Origin: Cephalopachus bancanus
Taxonomy: Eukaryota; Chordata; Mammalia; Primates; Tarsiidae
Direction of reading: 5' to 3'
NCBI GenBank assembly: GCA_027257055.1
Contig: JAPVLO010000380.1
Span: 1 to 64,000 of the forward strand
DNA length: 64,000 nucleotides
The position numbers and the translations under genes were made by a program. This document shows, in pieces, positions 11,212-22,605 of this stretch (its first letter is position 1; every line of letters begins with the position of its first letter). The notes under the pieces were generated by a model, which saw nothing but the letters and a program-made list of their open reading frames with translations, had not been told where the DNA came from and did no database searches.

Positions 11212-12221
11212 CCCTCTCCTTAGGAAAAGATATAAATATACATATGATTACTGAACACAATTCAGTTGACTCTGTTAACAGAACCCCTGCAACTACAAAG
11301 TCATCCCCAGGCACTCCAGGGACCCTATGAATCCCACCTTTACACACTCCTTGAATTCCACACCACCTTTCTTGCTTCAGTCACCACTTATAAGCTGACA
11401 ACTCCCACGTTTATTGCTCTGCTCTGTTCCCTAAGTTTACAACCAACATATAAAACTGCCTTCTTACCGTTGTCTTCAAATAGAACAGGACTAAAGGGCA
11501 ACTGGCAACTGACAATCTCTCTCTCAAGCCTCCTCTTTCTCAGCCTTCTCCCTCTCCACTGCACAAACCAAAGTGTATTTATAATTCGCTGACTATACCA
11601 TGCACTCACCAGAACTTTTTGCTCTGATCCTGTCTACTTACCTCTAGTTCCTGCCTCACTTACCTGTCCAGCAAATACCTATGCATCTTTCAAAAGTCCT
11701 ACCTAGTAGTCCCTCCTGTGTCACCAGCCTTCAGCTACCTGTCTGTCTTTTGAGGATAGGAACAGTGACCTATCAGTCTGTTAATTAGCATACACGCGGC
11801 CATGTAGCTGAATAAATGTACATTAAGGAGAATGTAAAAGAAGAAAAGTCACCCAGAACAGAGGTCTGAGCTATGTTTCCCAAAAAGTAAAGCTGACATT
11901 CAACTAACATGAAGATAAAACTCAGGAAAAATGCTATAAAATCCAAATGTCCTAATCTACAGTAAATAGTTATTTCTCCCTAAAACAAACACCTCAAATC
12001 TGAGATTATTATTAATAATCTCAGATTATTATTATTTTTGTGATCACTTTAATATCATTAATATCCTCTACTAAAACTGAGGTGGCCTTAACAGCCAACT
12101 CTATCTTTTTATACATATTAACAAATGATTATGTTAAAAGGAAACTTTAAGAAAAATATCAAATTTTTTGCAAGACTTTTGGCAATAGTTTTTTTTTAAT
12201 ATGAAAGTATATCCTCCAAAC
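11212..12221. other. ANAPC1 intron 10, possible L2 remnant
   Basis: About 11590-11830 has an L2-like tail pattern ('ttttgaggataggaacagtg' then 'gctgaataaatgtacatt'). The rest is unassigned. A strong palindrome lies at 11997-12027. Confidence 0.35.
11997..12027. repeat. Short perfect palindrome
   Basis: The arms 'aatctgagattatt' and 'aataatctcagatt' (14 bases each) are perfect inverted copies around a 3-base loop. It lies 195 bases downstream of exon 10 in the transcript direction. Confidence 0.85.
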
Positions 12222-12431
12222 CTTATATTAGTAATCGTTTCTGTCCACAAATGGTCAATACACAGTTCTGGAACAATTGGTTCTGTTTCTGGTGCAAGAA
12301 AGGAGCCATTAGAATTACTATTTGGAGAATGAGAAATACTGTGTCTCTTTGGAGATTGATTATGGCTTGAAAGGTTGAACCTTTGCACCCCTGAAAAAGA
12401 ATGCACTCCTAAGGCAGGAGAATGAGCACGA
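12222..12431 (-). CDS. ANAPC1: ANAPC1 coding exon 10 (second half of auto-inhibitory loop)
   Basis: Two hundred and ten bases complete AG|T (Ser) and read RAHSPALGVHSFSGVQRF, then NLSSHNQSPKRHSISHS, PNSNSNGSFLAPETEP and IVPELCIDHLWTETITNI, ending AG of Arg. The acceptor is 'ttgcag'. HSP, QSPKR and HSPN are Ser-Pro sites of the Ser-rich loop. In human APC1 this loop (about residues 307-395) blocks the CDC20 C-box site until mitotic phosphorylation frees it; that mechanism is from the literature. The first Asn-Leu pair is Asn-Ile in human, as I recall. Confidence 0.97.
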
Positions 12432-13158
12432 CTGCAAAATAAACAGAGAAGGAGAAAATGCATCACAATTGGCAATGCAGGGTTAAAGGACACATATTCT
12501 GATGACACTTCCCAAAATTCAGACAGAAGAGCATTCATGGCATAATCCCAGTCAGAAATAAAAATTTTTGAAAAAGGAGTAGCTATTTAAATGATTCATG
12601 TTAATATGCTTTACTATATTCTAATGTTCAGAATTATTGTTAGAATAATTCATTCTTTTAAAACTAAAACTTGCTAATTCTTCTTCAGAAAGTGATTTAT
12701 TCAAAAAAGTCTACACTATGTTCCTGTATATAGTCAGACATTTATATGTCAACAAAACTATCTCTCTGTACCACCAGATTTAAGTATCTGGTGATATAAA
12801 TATATATAACTATATACACAGATAAAGAAACAAAGATATCAATGAGAACAAAAGAAAAAAACTAATAAAAATTAAGGCCAAAAAAACAGTACAACTATAT
12901 TTTGGGAATTAATATTCATTAAACTGCTGCCACATGGTGCTAGAAGTAAGGCAACCAATCCTATGATAAGCATATGCAGCTTCTAAATATGGCTCACTGA
13001 AAAAAGTGACACAGTAGACTTGGAAGTCTTAGAAAAAGTAGCACAACTAGAACAACAGTTATCTTCCCTAAAAAATGTCCAAAAGCTGTTAAGGAAAGTT
13101 CTAAATCCTTCAAAACATAAGAGAAACCTTGAAAAGATAAACAAGGAAACCCTTCCAC
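12432..13158. other. ANAPC1 intron 9, nothing recognised
   Basis: AT-rich intron without an Alu. A small 'taaatatatataactatata' tract lies at 12797-12816. Confidence 0.5.
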
Positions 13159-13379
13159 CTTAGAGCTGCCATGTTGGAAATAGAAGGTGAGCGAGAGTGT
13201 AGACTGGGAGATGAGGCTGAGCGACTCTGGCTGTGAATGGAGGAGTAATTCTGGAAAGGTGAAGTCACGGGGGAATCTCCTTTGGAGAGGCTTCTGAGAT
13301 GTGCCGTGAGGGAGCTGCTAGTGGCCACGTTCTGTGGGGTTCCCCCCTGTTCAGAGAACTTTAAAACAACATTCTCTTC
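13159..13379 (-). CDS. ANAPC1: ANAPC1 coding exon 9 (start of auto-inhibitory loop)
   Basis: Two hundred and twenty-one bases in phase 0 read EENVVLKFSEQGGTPQNVAT, then SSSLTAHLRSLSKGDSPVTS, PFQNYSSIHSQSRSASSPSL and HSRSPSISNMAAL, ending AG of a split Ser. The product is about residues 278-351. TPQ, DSPVTSP, SSPS and RSPS are minimal CDK (Ser/Thr-Pro) sites. Acceptor 'cttaag'; the donor 'gtggaa' is weaker than usual. Confidence 0.97.
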
Positions 13380-13484
13380 CTTAAGTCAAAATGAAGAGAA
13401 GGGGAAAAAAAGAAAATAATTACAATAAAATGGCAATTTCCTTGTGAGAATGCAAAGTAGATGTCAGCTACTGAGGATACATTG

Positions 13485-13617
13485 TTTCTTTTTTTTTTCC
13501 TAGATCCAAGGTCCCACTAAGTTACCTAGGCTGTTCTCAAACTCCTGTGCTCAGGACTACCTCATGTCTCGGCCTCCCAAAGTGCTAGGATTATAGGCGT
13601 GAACCATGCCCAGCCCC
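13485..13617 (-). mobile_element. Alu half-element, antisense
   Basis: Only the first-monomer end is present: 'aggtcccactaagttaccta' to 'gtgaaccatgcccagcc'. Confidence 0.8.
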
Positions 13618-13746
13618 CTAAAGACACAATATTTCTTTTTTCCTAAGAAGCTCATTGTATTACACAAAAAATTCTTCCAAAAACACGTGAAAGCATTCAG
13701 TATTAACTACCCTTTTGTATTCAAAAGTGACTTGCTTCATCCTTAC

Positions 13747-13892
13747 CTCTGATTTGACTCTCCGAAGAGCCCACACAGAATGCACATTTTGAACAGCATC
13801 ATAGGTCATTACAATGGAGGGGTCAGTGTTGAGGAAAACAATTTTCATTGCCTGATCGACAACATATTGTACCCGTGATGAACCAAAAAGAC
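13747..13892 (-). CDS. ANAPC1: ANAPC1 coding exon 8
   Basis: One hundred and forty-six bases complete A|GT (Ser) and read LFGSSRVQYVVDQAMKIV, then FLNTDPSIVMTYDAVQNV and HSVWALRRVKSE. Acceptor 'ttaag', donor 'gtaagg'. Human has His for Gln in VVDQA and Thr for Ala in VWAL, as I recall. Propeller sequence. Confidence 0.97.
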
Positions 13893-15674
13893 CTTAAAAA
13901 TAAAATAGAAAGAATCAAGTATAGAATGGGCTCTACAAGACTGATCTTTATGAACCAAGTTCTTATAATCCATAAAGATAAAGAGATATCAAGCAATGAA
14001 AGCACAAGATCCATTAATATTTCACAAAATTAACCCTGAATTTTTAGTTACTTCAGGCATCAACTTCTTTAAAATACATTAAAGATGAAAGCATTACAAG
14101 TTTGTTTCACATATATGCGAATATTAAAGATTTATGCTGAATCAACATTAAATTCATCAGCCACAGTTAAAAGGTCTGTGAATCCTTTAACAATGTACTT
14201 ATTTATAAATTGCAATCAACTATTCTGCCAAAACTGACTTCCTTACTGGGTCTTTTCTTCTGTATGAAATCTATCCTCTATAATAACTATTCAAACAGTG
14301 CTAAACAGTACACCACTGTTTCCGCTTTAACAGTCACACATGCAAAATAACTTTTACTAGTTATACACGGAAAATAAGTTTTTTCCTAGTGGGTTCAGCT
14401 TTTACTTCTAAAGTACCATGGACTGGTTTTCATGTCCGTATTTGACTTCCTGAATGATTCTCTCTCAGTTAAAATACTAAAAAATTTAAAAACAAGATTT
14501 GATAAAATTTAAGAAATACCTTATAAAAGATAAATAAAAATCACTCATAATGCCATCTCAAAATATTCACTATTAATAAATTAAGAAATTTTTCTTCCTA
14601 CTTTTTCCTGTACACATACATACTTTATACAAAATTAAGTCAGATTTTGTATACAAAATTATAATTTTACATGTAGGTTTATACTAAATTACAATCATGC
14701 TGTGCTAACAGTTTTGTATCCTATTTGATATTATATAATTGAATAAGTAATTCCTGAGGTCATTAAATAGAATTCAAAAGCATGACCAACAAAGGCTTCA
14801 TACAACTTAATCATAAGCCTAGCATGTTTATTTAGGTTGCCTGTAATTGCTACCAATATAACATAAAATTGTCAACAGACTTTCTGCACAAGACCAAAGA
14901 GTAAATATATTAGGCTTTGCAGTCTACATACTAACTGTTGCATAATCTTTATTTTATACAAAGCTTTAAAAAGGCAAAAACCATCCTAAGCTTATAAGCT
15001 TTACAAAAAGAGGCTGTAGACTGGATTCAGTTCATGGGCTGTAGTTTGACAAAACATGATAAAGAAGATAAAATTTTCACCAGTATTTCAGAAAACGTAC
15101 CTGGGATAAAGTCCTAAAATAAAACTGTCAAAGAATATAAATATTTTTTCAGCCATCAAGTTCTCATATTTATCCTATATTTGGTCAAACTTAAAAATTT
15201 AAAGATTAGCATGTAAAAATACTTGTGGGAGACATTAAAAGTTCTGCATCTCAGCCAATTATGTTATTATAAGCAAGAAAAGTAAAATATTATAACTGAC
15301 GTAGTATAGACATAAGGCCCTGTTTTTCCTCAAACCAAAACAAAACCAAAAAAACTTTAGTTTATCTAAGTATCATTCATTTACTTATTAACTATTAAAG
15401 AACAAAATCATCTACAGGTAGTATCAGTATTCTTGATTGATTTATATGCCTTATGTTTACTAAAATAACTGAACAGTTAATACAGTGGTATTCAAGAAGT
15501 CATTATTTTAATATGAATTACTATCATAATAAATTTATTTTTATAAAATGCTTAAATTATACTATTTTTATAAAATAAGTCAGTTTTCATATAAGTTCCT
15601 TTTTTATTGTCCCCATCAAAGTAAAAAAAAAACAACAACAAAAGAACTTACATAAAAGAATATTAAACACTTAC
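13893..15674. other. ANAPC1 intron 7, mostly unassigned
   Basis: AT-rich, with no Alu over 1.8 kb, the longest Alu-free part of the gene here. A hAT remnant sits at about 14890-15055. Confidence 0.5.
14890..15055 (+). mobile_element. hAT DNA-transposon remnant
   Basis: 'agtaaatatattaggctttg' and, at the end, 'catgggctgtagtttgacaa' match a widespread non-autonomous hAT family with internal deletions. The subfamily is not certain. Confidence 0.55.
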
Positions 15675-15748
15675 TTCCAGATTTACAAACAAGTGGGGTT
15701 ATTTCATCTAAGGGGTGCAGCATGCTGAACATAGTGGGTAAAGGTTCC
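15675..15748 (-). CDS. ANAPC1: ANAPC1 coding exon 7
   Basis: Seventy-four bases complete AG|G (Arg) and read EPLPTMFSMLHPLDEI, then TPLVCKSG, ending with the first base of Ser. Acceptor 'ttgctag', donor 'gtaagt'. Confidence 0.96.
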
Positions 15749-15897
15749 CTAGCAACAGACAAATAAATAATTAATTAATTGCTAATACAAGATGAATGTG
15801 TCTGTGCACAAATTTTGCACTTTTCTTGCAAAGAAATATCTTCTCCAATTACACAAACAACTAGAAGCCTTTCACCTCAAAATGAAACCTTCTAAAA

Positions 15898-16190
15898 TTA
15901 TTTTTTCCTTTTTGAGTCATTCAATCTGTTGCTCAGGTTGAAGTAGTGGCACAACCATGCCTCAACACAGCCTTGACCTCCAGGGGTCAGGCAATCCTTC
16001 CCTCTCAGTTTCCCGAGTAGCTGGGACTACAGGCACACACTATGCCCAGCTAATTTTTTTATTTCTTATTTGTAGAGAGGAGTTCTCACTATGTTGCCCA
16101 AGTTGACCTCAAACCCCTGGCCTCAAACAATTCTCCGGCCTCAGCCTCTAAAAGTGCTGGAATTACAGGCATGAGCCACCACACCCAGCC
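15898..16190 (-). mobile_element. Alu dimer, antisense, old
   Basis: 'gagtcattcaatctgttgct' to 'gagccaccacacccagcc'; many substitutions. Confidence 0.88.
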
Positions 16191-16544
16191 CAAAACCTCC
16201 TAAACTTTTTACATACTATTTTTCACAGTATCTTCTATTGCATTTCCAGAAATATCTCCTCTTAGAGTAATTCTATATATATACACACAGAGGAAGATCA
16301 ATATAGCCCAGGGAATATCTGCAAACAGCAGTCATCATTTTATAGAACCAATACAGTAATGTACATAAGGTCATCTTTTGCTATTTACCTCTCTTATTAG
16401 CAGGATGTTCATAGCAGCAAAGAAAGAATTCAGTGTCCTATACCTCCTATACATGATTACAAAGAAGTGTTCTTAAAAAGAATTAAAAAAAATATTTCAA
16501 GTAAATTAAAAGCCCGTGTTTTTTAAGGAGTGATTTTGTTGGGG
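16191..16544. other. ANAPC1 intron 6, nothing recognised
   Basis: AT-rich with a small 'tatatatacacaca' tract near 16274. Confidence 0.45.
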
Positions 16545-16828
16545 AGAGGGGGAGTCAATCACACTCTATCTTCCAGGCTGGAATGTAGTGGCATGCTCAT
16601 GGCCACCACAGCCTCAATCTGCTGGGCTCAGGAGATCCTTCTGCTTCAGCCTCCCGAGTAGCTGGGACTACAGGCACACTTCACCACACCCAGCTAATTT
16701 ATTTATCGAAGAGACGAGGTCTCAACAAGTTATCCAGGCTAATCTTGAACTGAGCTGGGCTCAGGCAATCCTCTTGCCTCTGCCTCCCAAAGTGCTGGGA
16801 TTACAGATGTGAGCCACCATGCCCGGCA
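16545..16828 (-). mobile_element. Alu dimer, antisense
   Basis: 'gagtcaatcacactctatct' to 'gagccaccatgcccggca'. Confidence 0.92.
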
Positions 16829-16900
16829 GGTGAGTTTTTTTTTTTAAAGAAAAAAGACATGCTTTCCTGCAAAACAGAAAAAGACTAAAATCTACATGCA

Positions 16901-17163
16901 GGCCAGGCTCGGTGGCTCAGCCTGTAATCTCAACATTTTGGGAGGCCAAAGCAAGTGGATTGCCTGAGCCCACAGGTTCGAGACCCACCCGGGCAACTTG
17001 GAGAGATCTTGTCTCTACAATAAGTCAAAAAAATTAGTCAGGTATGGTAGTGCGCGCCTGCAGTTCTGGCTACTTGGAAGGCTGAGGCGGAAAGATCGCT
17101 GGAGCCCAACAGGTCGAGGCTGCGGTAGCCAGGAGCGTCCAACTCAAAAATTAAAAAAAAAAA
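16901..17163 (+). mobile_element. Alu dimer, 3' deleted
   Basis: It starts 'ggccaggctcggtggctcag'. The second monomer lacks about 40 bases before 'gtccaactcaaaaatt'. The duplication 'aaaatctacatgca' flanks both sides. Confidence 0.92.
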
Positions 17164-17599
17164 ATCTACATGCAATTTATTTATAATTTGGCAAGAGTCT
17201 ACCTCCTGCACCTTAATGACAGATGCTGTATGCTCCTGCTCTTCAACGCATTCACAATTCATAAGGAGACAAGGTAAACACACCAACAAGCATCCACCAT
17301 TTATTGCGTACTTAACAGGAGTATGCACTAGGTGCTGTCTCAATGCTTACATACATTTAGCTAGTTTTATCTTTGCATAACTCCTAAGAGGTAGATTATA
17401 GTATTCCTAGAACAGATAAGGAAACTAAAGCTAAGAAAGTTCTAATGATTTGCTTAAAGCACTACAATGAAAAAAATGGCAGTGCTAAAAACTAAATTTT
17501 GTTATTTTTAAGCTATCTACTTGTTCAGTTATACCACTCTGAGGGGAAAAAGTCAGTAGGTAATCAAGTGCCAAGTGAGTAGAGTCCATAAGTACAATA

Positions 17600-17819
17600 C
17601 AGAGTGAGTAACCCTTATCTGAAAGGCTTAGTGTTTTGGATTTCAGATTTTTTCGGATTTTGGAAGATACGTATTATACTCTTGAGTTCAGCAATCCCAA
17701 TTCAAGAATCCAAGACCTGAAACGCTCCAGTGAGCACTTCATTTGAGTGCCATGCTGGCACTCAAAGAGTTTCAGACTCTGAAGCATTTTGGATTTTCAG
17801 ATTAAAGATACTCAACTTG
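17600..17819 (+). mobile_element. Short Tigger-like element with TA duplication
   Basis: The ends 'cagagtgagtaacccttatc' and (complement of) 'gattaaagatactcaacttg' are inverted repeats flanked by TA at 17598 and 17820. The inside has 'ttggatttcagattttttcg', typical of a known TcMar deletion family. The interval 17164-17597 is plain intron. Confidence 0.7.
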
Positions 17820-17970
17820 TATTGAGATAAGAGAAAATGGCATCTATGTATGCTGTCAGCATGAAAATTATCATCATCCCAAACTTTCAGGTAAACAATT
17901 TTGCCTCAGAACCACACATATACACAAAAAAGCCCAAGTAATAAAAGTCTGAACTGAATAAAACAAATAC

Positions 17971-18053
17971 CTGGGTGAACCTGGAGGTACCTCATGTGAA
18001 GAAGTGCTTCGTTCAAACAACAATCCATATTTAGTGGGCCAAACATTTGCAAC
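17971..18053 (-). CDS. ANAPC1: ANAPC1 coding exon 6
   Basis: Eighty-three bases in phase 0 read VANVWPTKYGLLFERS, then TSSHEVPPGSP, ending AG of Arg. Acceptor 'gatag', donor 'gtattt'. Human has RSSSSHEV where this has RSTSSHEV. Confidence 0.97.
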
Positions 18054-18519
18054 CTATCAGGTAAAATGGCAGAAAGACAGAAGTTAGAGAACCTATCCTT
18101 TATAAAAAGTTTTAAAGAAGCATTATAGAATATTACACTTTCTCCCAACTTAACAGCTTTACAAAGTAAAATGATCATTACATATATTTTTTTAAAGTAT
18201 AATCTAGCAACTCTAAGATAAAACCAAATCTAAAGAAAAGGCTCTGTTCTATGTGAAATTCCTGCCAGTGGCCAGTACCATTAATAAAATGACAATGTGA
18301 TAAAATGTTTACAGCACTAGGCATTAAAAAGATGGCAAGTAACACAGAAAGACCAATACTATTCAGGACAGAAAAATAAGAAGTCACTAAAGCTTCCAAA
18401 ATTTAGTTATTTTATTTGCGTAAAAATAACATTCCTGAGTATAACAAGACATAACAGACCTAAGGCATACCTCTAAAATCAATCAATAAACACACAAAAA
18501 CTGAAACACTCAAATTTAC

Positions 18520-18620
18520 CTGAAATGGTAAAGAAGCTATGTAATCCTTTCCTTCTATGCTATGCATGTTAATACATGAGCTTTGCAATATACATATGCA
18601 TTTTTCTACTTCATAGCTAC
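18520..18620 (-). CDS. ANAPC1: ANAPC1 coding exon 5
   Basis: One hundred and one bases complete A|GT (Ser) and read SYEVEKCICILQSSC, then INMHSIEGKDYIASLPFQ. Acceptor 'ttttcag', donor 'gtaaat'. Human has Asn where this has Tyr in SYEVEK. The intron to exon 4 is only 201 bases. Confidence 0.97.
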
Positions 18621-18821
18621 CTGAAAAGAAAGGGTACAATAAGATTTATGACTCTCCCCCCCCAAACAGTTCAATCCTACCAGCACAAAGTTTTTAATAC
18701 ACAACAGAATGATGCTTAGGAGAGATCATTATTATAGTGGCTACTTATTTTAGAAAAAAAACCAATGAGATAAACATTTGAAATCATTGCAATAGAAATA
18801 AAATTTCAAAGAGAAACTTAC

Positions 18822-18873
18822 TGTAGGCCCTTTCAGACTTATCCTGCGATATAATGAAGTCACACCACAACGC
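18822..18873 (-). CDS. ANAPC1: ANAPC1 coding exon 4
   Basis: Fifty-two bases in phase 0 read ALWCDFIISQDKSERAY plus the first base of Ser. Acceptor 'ttttag', donor 'gtaagt'. It is too short to stand out as an open frame, but it matches APC1 (Arg for human Lys in SERAY). Confidence 0.95.
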
Positions 18874-19155
18874 CTAAAATCAAAACAAAATGCTTACCTA
18901 AGAAAATTATATACAAATAAACAATTAATGGCATCTATATAATAATAATGGCATCTACATAATAACTTTGCCTTATCAGTTCAACATGCATACCATGGAA
19001 ACAAAAAAAGAAAAAAATTAGACTAAATGATAAATAAGGAAAGATAAACTATGTTTAAAATTAAATCTTATAAAGACCCACAAGTATGACTGAAAAATGA
19101 AGCAGGCAAATAATAAAGAGGAAAAAAAATAAAAGTCTATAGAAATTAATTTTAA

Positions 19156-19430
19156 GCCGGGCTCGGTGGCTCAGCCTGTAATCCTGCGCTTTGGGAGGCA
19201 AAGGTGAGTGGAATGCCTGAGCCCATGGGTTTGAGACCCGCCTGGGCAACTTGGTGAGACCTCATCTCTACAATAAATCAAAAAAAAATTAGCCGGAGTG
19301 GTAGCGTGCGCCTGTAGTTCCAACTACTTGGAAGGCTGAGGTGGAAGGATCGCCTGAGCCCAGCAGGTTGAGGCTGCGGTGGCCAGGAGTGGCCATTGCA
19401 CTCCAGTCTGAAGACAAAAATAAAAAAAAC
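19156..19430 (+). mobile_element. Young-type Alu
   Basis: 'gccgggctcggtggctcagc' with the end clipped ('ctccagtctgaagacaaaaa'). Confidence 0.93.
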
Positions 19431-19640
19431 TTACTAGATAGAAGCTTTGCAGCAAAAATTCAAATAGTGGCTTAGCCTGTATTAAGCTCTATATCCCATA
19501 CAAAGCTAAAGATTTTCTAAAGAATTTAAATTGCTAAACTATTTTATAATACCCAGATTAACCAATTAATCTTATCATTCTGACTCGCTCTAGACGGGCC
19601 TTAGCAAAAATATTTAGAAAGCCTAACATCTCCCTTTCTT

Positions 19641-19935
19641 TCTTTTTTTTTTTGAGGTTGGAGTCTTACTCTGTCGCCCAGACTGGAGGTGCAGTGGCCA
19701 CTCCCAGCCACCGCAGCCTCGACCTGCTGGGCTCCAGCGATCCTTCCGCCTCAGCCTTCCAAGTAGCTGGAACTACAGGCGTGCACTACCATGCCCGGCT
19801 AGTTTTTTTTGATTTATTGTAGAGATGAGGTCTTGCCAAATTGCCCAGGCAGGTCTCGAACCTGCAGGTTCAGGCAATCCACTCACCTCAGCATCCCAAG
19901 GTGCGGGATTACAGGCTGAGCCACTGAGCCTGGCT
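19641..19935 (-). mobile_element. Young-type Alu, antisense
   Basis: It has a clean 14-15-base duplication, 'acatctccctttctt', on both sides (19627 and 19936). Confidence 0.95.
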
Positions 19936-19995
19936 ACATCTCCCTTTCTTAAAGGCCCAGTTTACAAAACTTAAACTAGAAAATGTTATTAAACT

Positions 19996-20288
19996 AGCCA
20001 GTGTGGTCACTCACACCTATAATCCCAGCTCTTGGGGAGGCTGAAGTAAAAGGACAACTTGAGCCCAGAAGTTCCAGACCAGCCTAGCAAAACAGCAAGA
20101 CCTGGTCTGCACAAACACACACACAAAAATTAGCCAGGATTGGCAGCACATGCTTGTAGTCCCAGTTACAACTGAGGCAGAAGGATAGTCTGAGCCCAGT
20201 AGGTCAAGGCTGAAGTGAGCCATGATCATGACACGGTACTCTAGCCTGGGTGACAGAGTGAGACTCCACGCCTCAAAACAAAAAAATT
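19996..20288 (+). mobile_element. Old Alu dimer
   Basis: 'gccagtgtggtcactcacac' to 'gactccacgcctcaaaaca'; it has the older 'cctgggtgacagagtgagac' ending rather than 'ccaactc'. Confidence 0.88.
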
Positions 20289-20438
20289 TTTTTTAACCGG
20301 TATGCTTGGCAATTACTTATTGCAATTATTCAACAGCATTTTTATGTATTCTTTAATGTGGTAAAATATAGGCAAAATTTACAATTTTAGCCATTTTTAA
20401 GTGGACAATTCAGTGGCATTAACCCAACATTAAATTCC

Positions 20439-20962
20439 TTATATTGATGCAAAAGTTCATAGCATTTGCTTTTGACATGGTATTGCTGGGAGTTTATCAC
20501 TTGTCATTTGTCATTTTGGAGTGACAAGTTGTGCTTGTGAATACACCTTGCATTTTGCAGGTTTGAAAAAAGTGCTACTTGTGGTTTAAAGCAGATGGAG
20601 TGTCAAGTGGAAAAAAATGAACACTTCTCAAATACTCTTCTTTGAGTTTAACTGAGGAGTAAAGGCAGTAGAGAAGGCTCAAAACATTTGTGCCGCGTAT
20701 AAGGATAATACCATCGGGGAAAGTACAGCAAGAAAATGGTTTTGTCGTTTCAAGAGGGCCACTTTGACCTGAGTGATTCTCCAAGTTCAGGAAGACCACC
20801 AGGCTTTGATGAAGACTGTTTAAACACTTTAATCCATGATGACCAACGTCAGTAAACACGAGAATTGGCAAAGGCGATGAACTGTGACCAACCATTGTGC
20901 AACATTTGCATTCCATGTGCAAGCGGAAAAACGCTACTCACTTATGCATCAACCCAATATAA
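20439..20962 (+). mobile_element. mariner-type element, internally deleted, inside L1M
   Basis: The ends 'ttatattgatgc' (20439) and the complement of 'gcatcaacccaatataa' (20946-20962) are imperfect inverted repeats. In between, a broken transposase N-terminus can be read in pieces: VEKNEHFSNTLLFEFN, NTIGESTARKWFCRFK and FDEDCLNTLIHDDQRQ. This is the helix-turn-helix part of a Tc1/mariner transposase, with stops and frameshifts; the catalytic D,D34D domain is missing. Confidence 0.75.
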
Positions 20963-21323
20963 CATTTGAACAATCTGTGGTTTGTACAAGCCACCACTAT
21001 CCATTTCCAGAACCTTCTCCTCATCCCAAGCAGTAACCCTGTGCCCATTAAACAAAAACGCCCCATTTCCACCTCCTCCTACCCTAGTAACCAATTCCAC
21101 TCTTCCTATGAGCTAACCCACACCAGGTTCCTCATGTAAGTAGAATTGTACAATATGTGTCCTTTTGTATCTGTATCCACATTGCAGCATGTACCAGAAT
21201 TTCATTCCTTTTTAAAGTTGAATAGTATTGTACTCTTTGCATATACTACATTTAGTTTATCCATGCTTCTGCCAACGGATACACAGGGTGTTATCACCTT
21301 TTGGCTCTTAAGAATAACACTGC

Positions 21324-21568
21324 TGCTGGGCTCGGTGGCTCAGTCTGTAATCCCGCGCCTTTGGGAGGCTGAGGTGAGTGGATTGCCTGAGCCCGCGGGT
21401 TCCAAAAAATCAGCCGGGCGTGGTAGCGCATGCCTGTAATTCCGGCTACTCGGAAGGCTGAGGCGGAAGGATCACCGGAGCCCAGCAGGTGAGGCTGCGG
21501 TGGCCAGGAGCGGCCACTGCACTCCAGTCTGGGCAACCGAGTGAGACTCCAACTCAAAAAAAAAAAAA
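21324..21568 (+). mobile_element. Young-type Alu with internal deletion
   Basis: The first monomer skips from 'cccgcgggttc' to 'caaaaaatcagccgggcg'. The flanks 'agaataacactgct' and 'agaataacgctgct' are the duplication. Confidence 0.93.
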
Positions 21569-21675
21569 GAATAACGCTGCTATGAACATCCACGTACAAG
21601 TGTGAGTCCTTGCTCTCAATGCTTCTGTGTATCTACCTAGAAGTGGAATTGATGGATATGATAATTTTAGGTATT

Positions 21676-21844
21676 GCTTTTTTTCTTTTAGAGATGCAGT
21701 CTCACTCTTTCACCGAAGCTGGAGTGCAGTGGTGCAATCACAGCTCACATAGCTCACAGCAACCTAGAACTCCTGGGCTCAAACTATCCTGCCTCAGTCT
21801 CCTAAGCAGCTGGGGCTATAGGCATGCAACACTACACCTGGCTG
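21676..21844 (-). mobile_element. Free Alu monomer, antisense
   Basis: 'gagatgcagtctcactcttt' to 'caacactacacctggctg', about 165 bases with no second monomer. It resembles a free left monomer. Confidence 0.8.
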
Positions 21845-22180
21845 TATGTAGAACTCTTTGAGGAATCACCAAACTGTTTTCCATAGCTCTCAGCTTTTTT
21901 ACACTCCTACCAAAAATGTACAAGGGTTTTAATTTCTGGACATCCTCACTAACACTTATTTTTCTTCTTTTGATACTAGGTAACCTAATGGGTGTGAAAT
22001 GATATCTCACTGTGGCTATAATTTGCATTTGCCTAATGATTAGTGAAGTTGAGCATCTTTTCATGTGTTTATTAGCCATCTGTCAATCTTCTTTAAAGAA
22101 ATGTCTATTTAGGTCCTTTTGCCCAATTTTTAATTGGGTTATTTGTTTTTATGTTGTTGGATTATAGATTTTAATGGTTA

Positions 22181-22605
22181 ACAAATGAAAATTATCTCAG
22201 AGATGACCCTTCCACTACTGAGAAACTTGCCAAGCAGAAGCCTATCACTCCAGAGACTACTTAGAAGCTGATTCATGACTCAAAGGCTGTTTTAAATCAT
22301 GGAGTGCTCTGCACTCATAAAGAAAGGCCTAAAGAATGTATTTGTTGGTATTGGCAACCCTGGAGCATTCTGAATCAAAGAGCCACTGATGTGTACTTTC
22401 TGCACAGTTGGTGTTGACATCATTATAAAAGCAATGTTTTCATATTAAAAATTAAAATCCATTTTTGCAATGACAAATTGTCTGTACCTACTCACATCTA
22501 CTTGTGCAAGATAAGGCCCACAGGTATGGACCTCTTCCCTCTTCCAATACTAGTTAATTTTGAGTAACTGTGTATTGTCAAAAAGACAATCAGTACTAGT
22601 TTCAT
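22181..22605. other. Intron 3, unassigned; possible old retrocopy
   Basis: It holds a short open stretch reading DDPSTTEKLAKQKPITPETT and an AT-rich end. I could not match it to a gene. Confidence 0.3.

Larger units (their letters stand above)
20340..22180 (-). mobile_element. L1M 3' region, antisense, interrupted
   Basis: Pieces around 20340-20436, 20963-21323, 21569-21675 and 21845-22180 match the complement of L1M: 'atttttaagtggacaattca', 'ccactatccatttccagaac', 'agaagtggaattgatggata', 'ctgttttccatagctctcag', 'tcatgtgtttattagccatc'. Interrupted by a mariner and two Alu-type elements. Confidence 0.82.
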
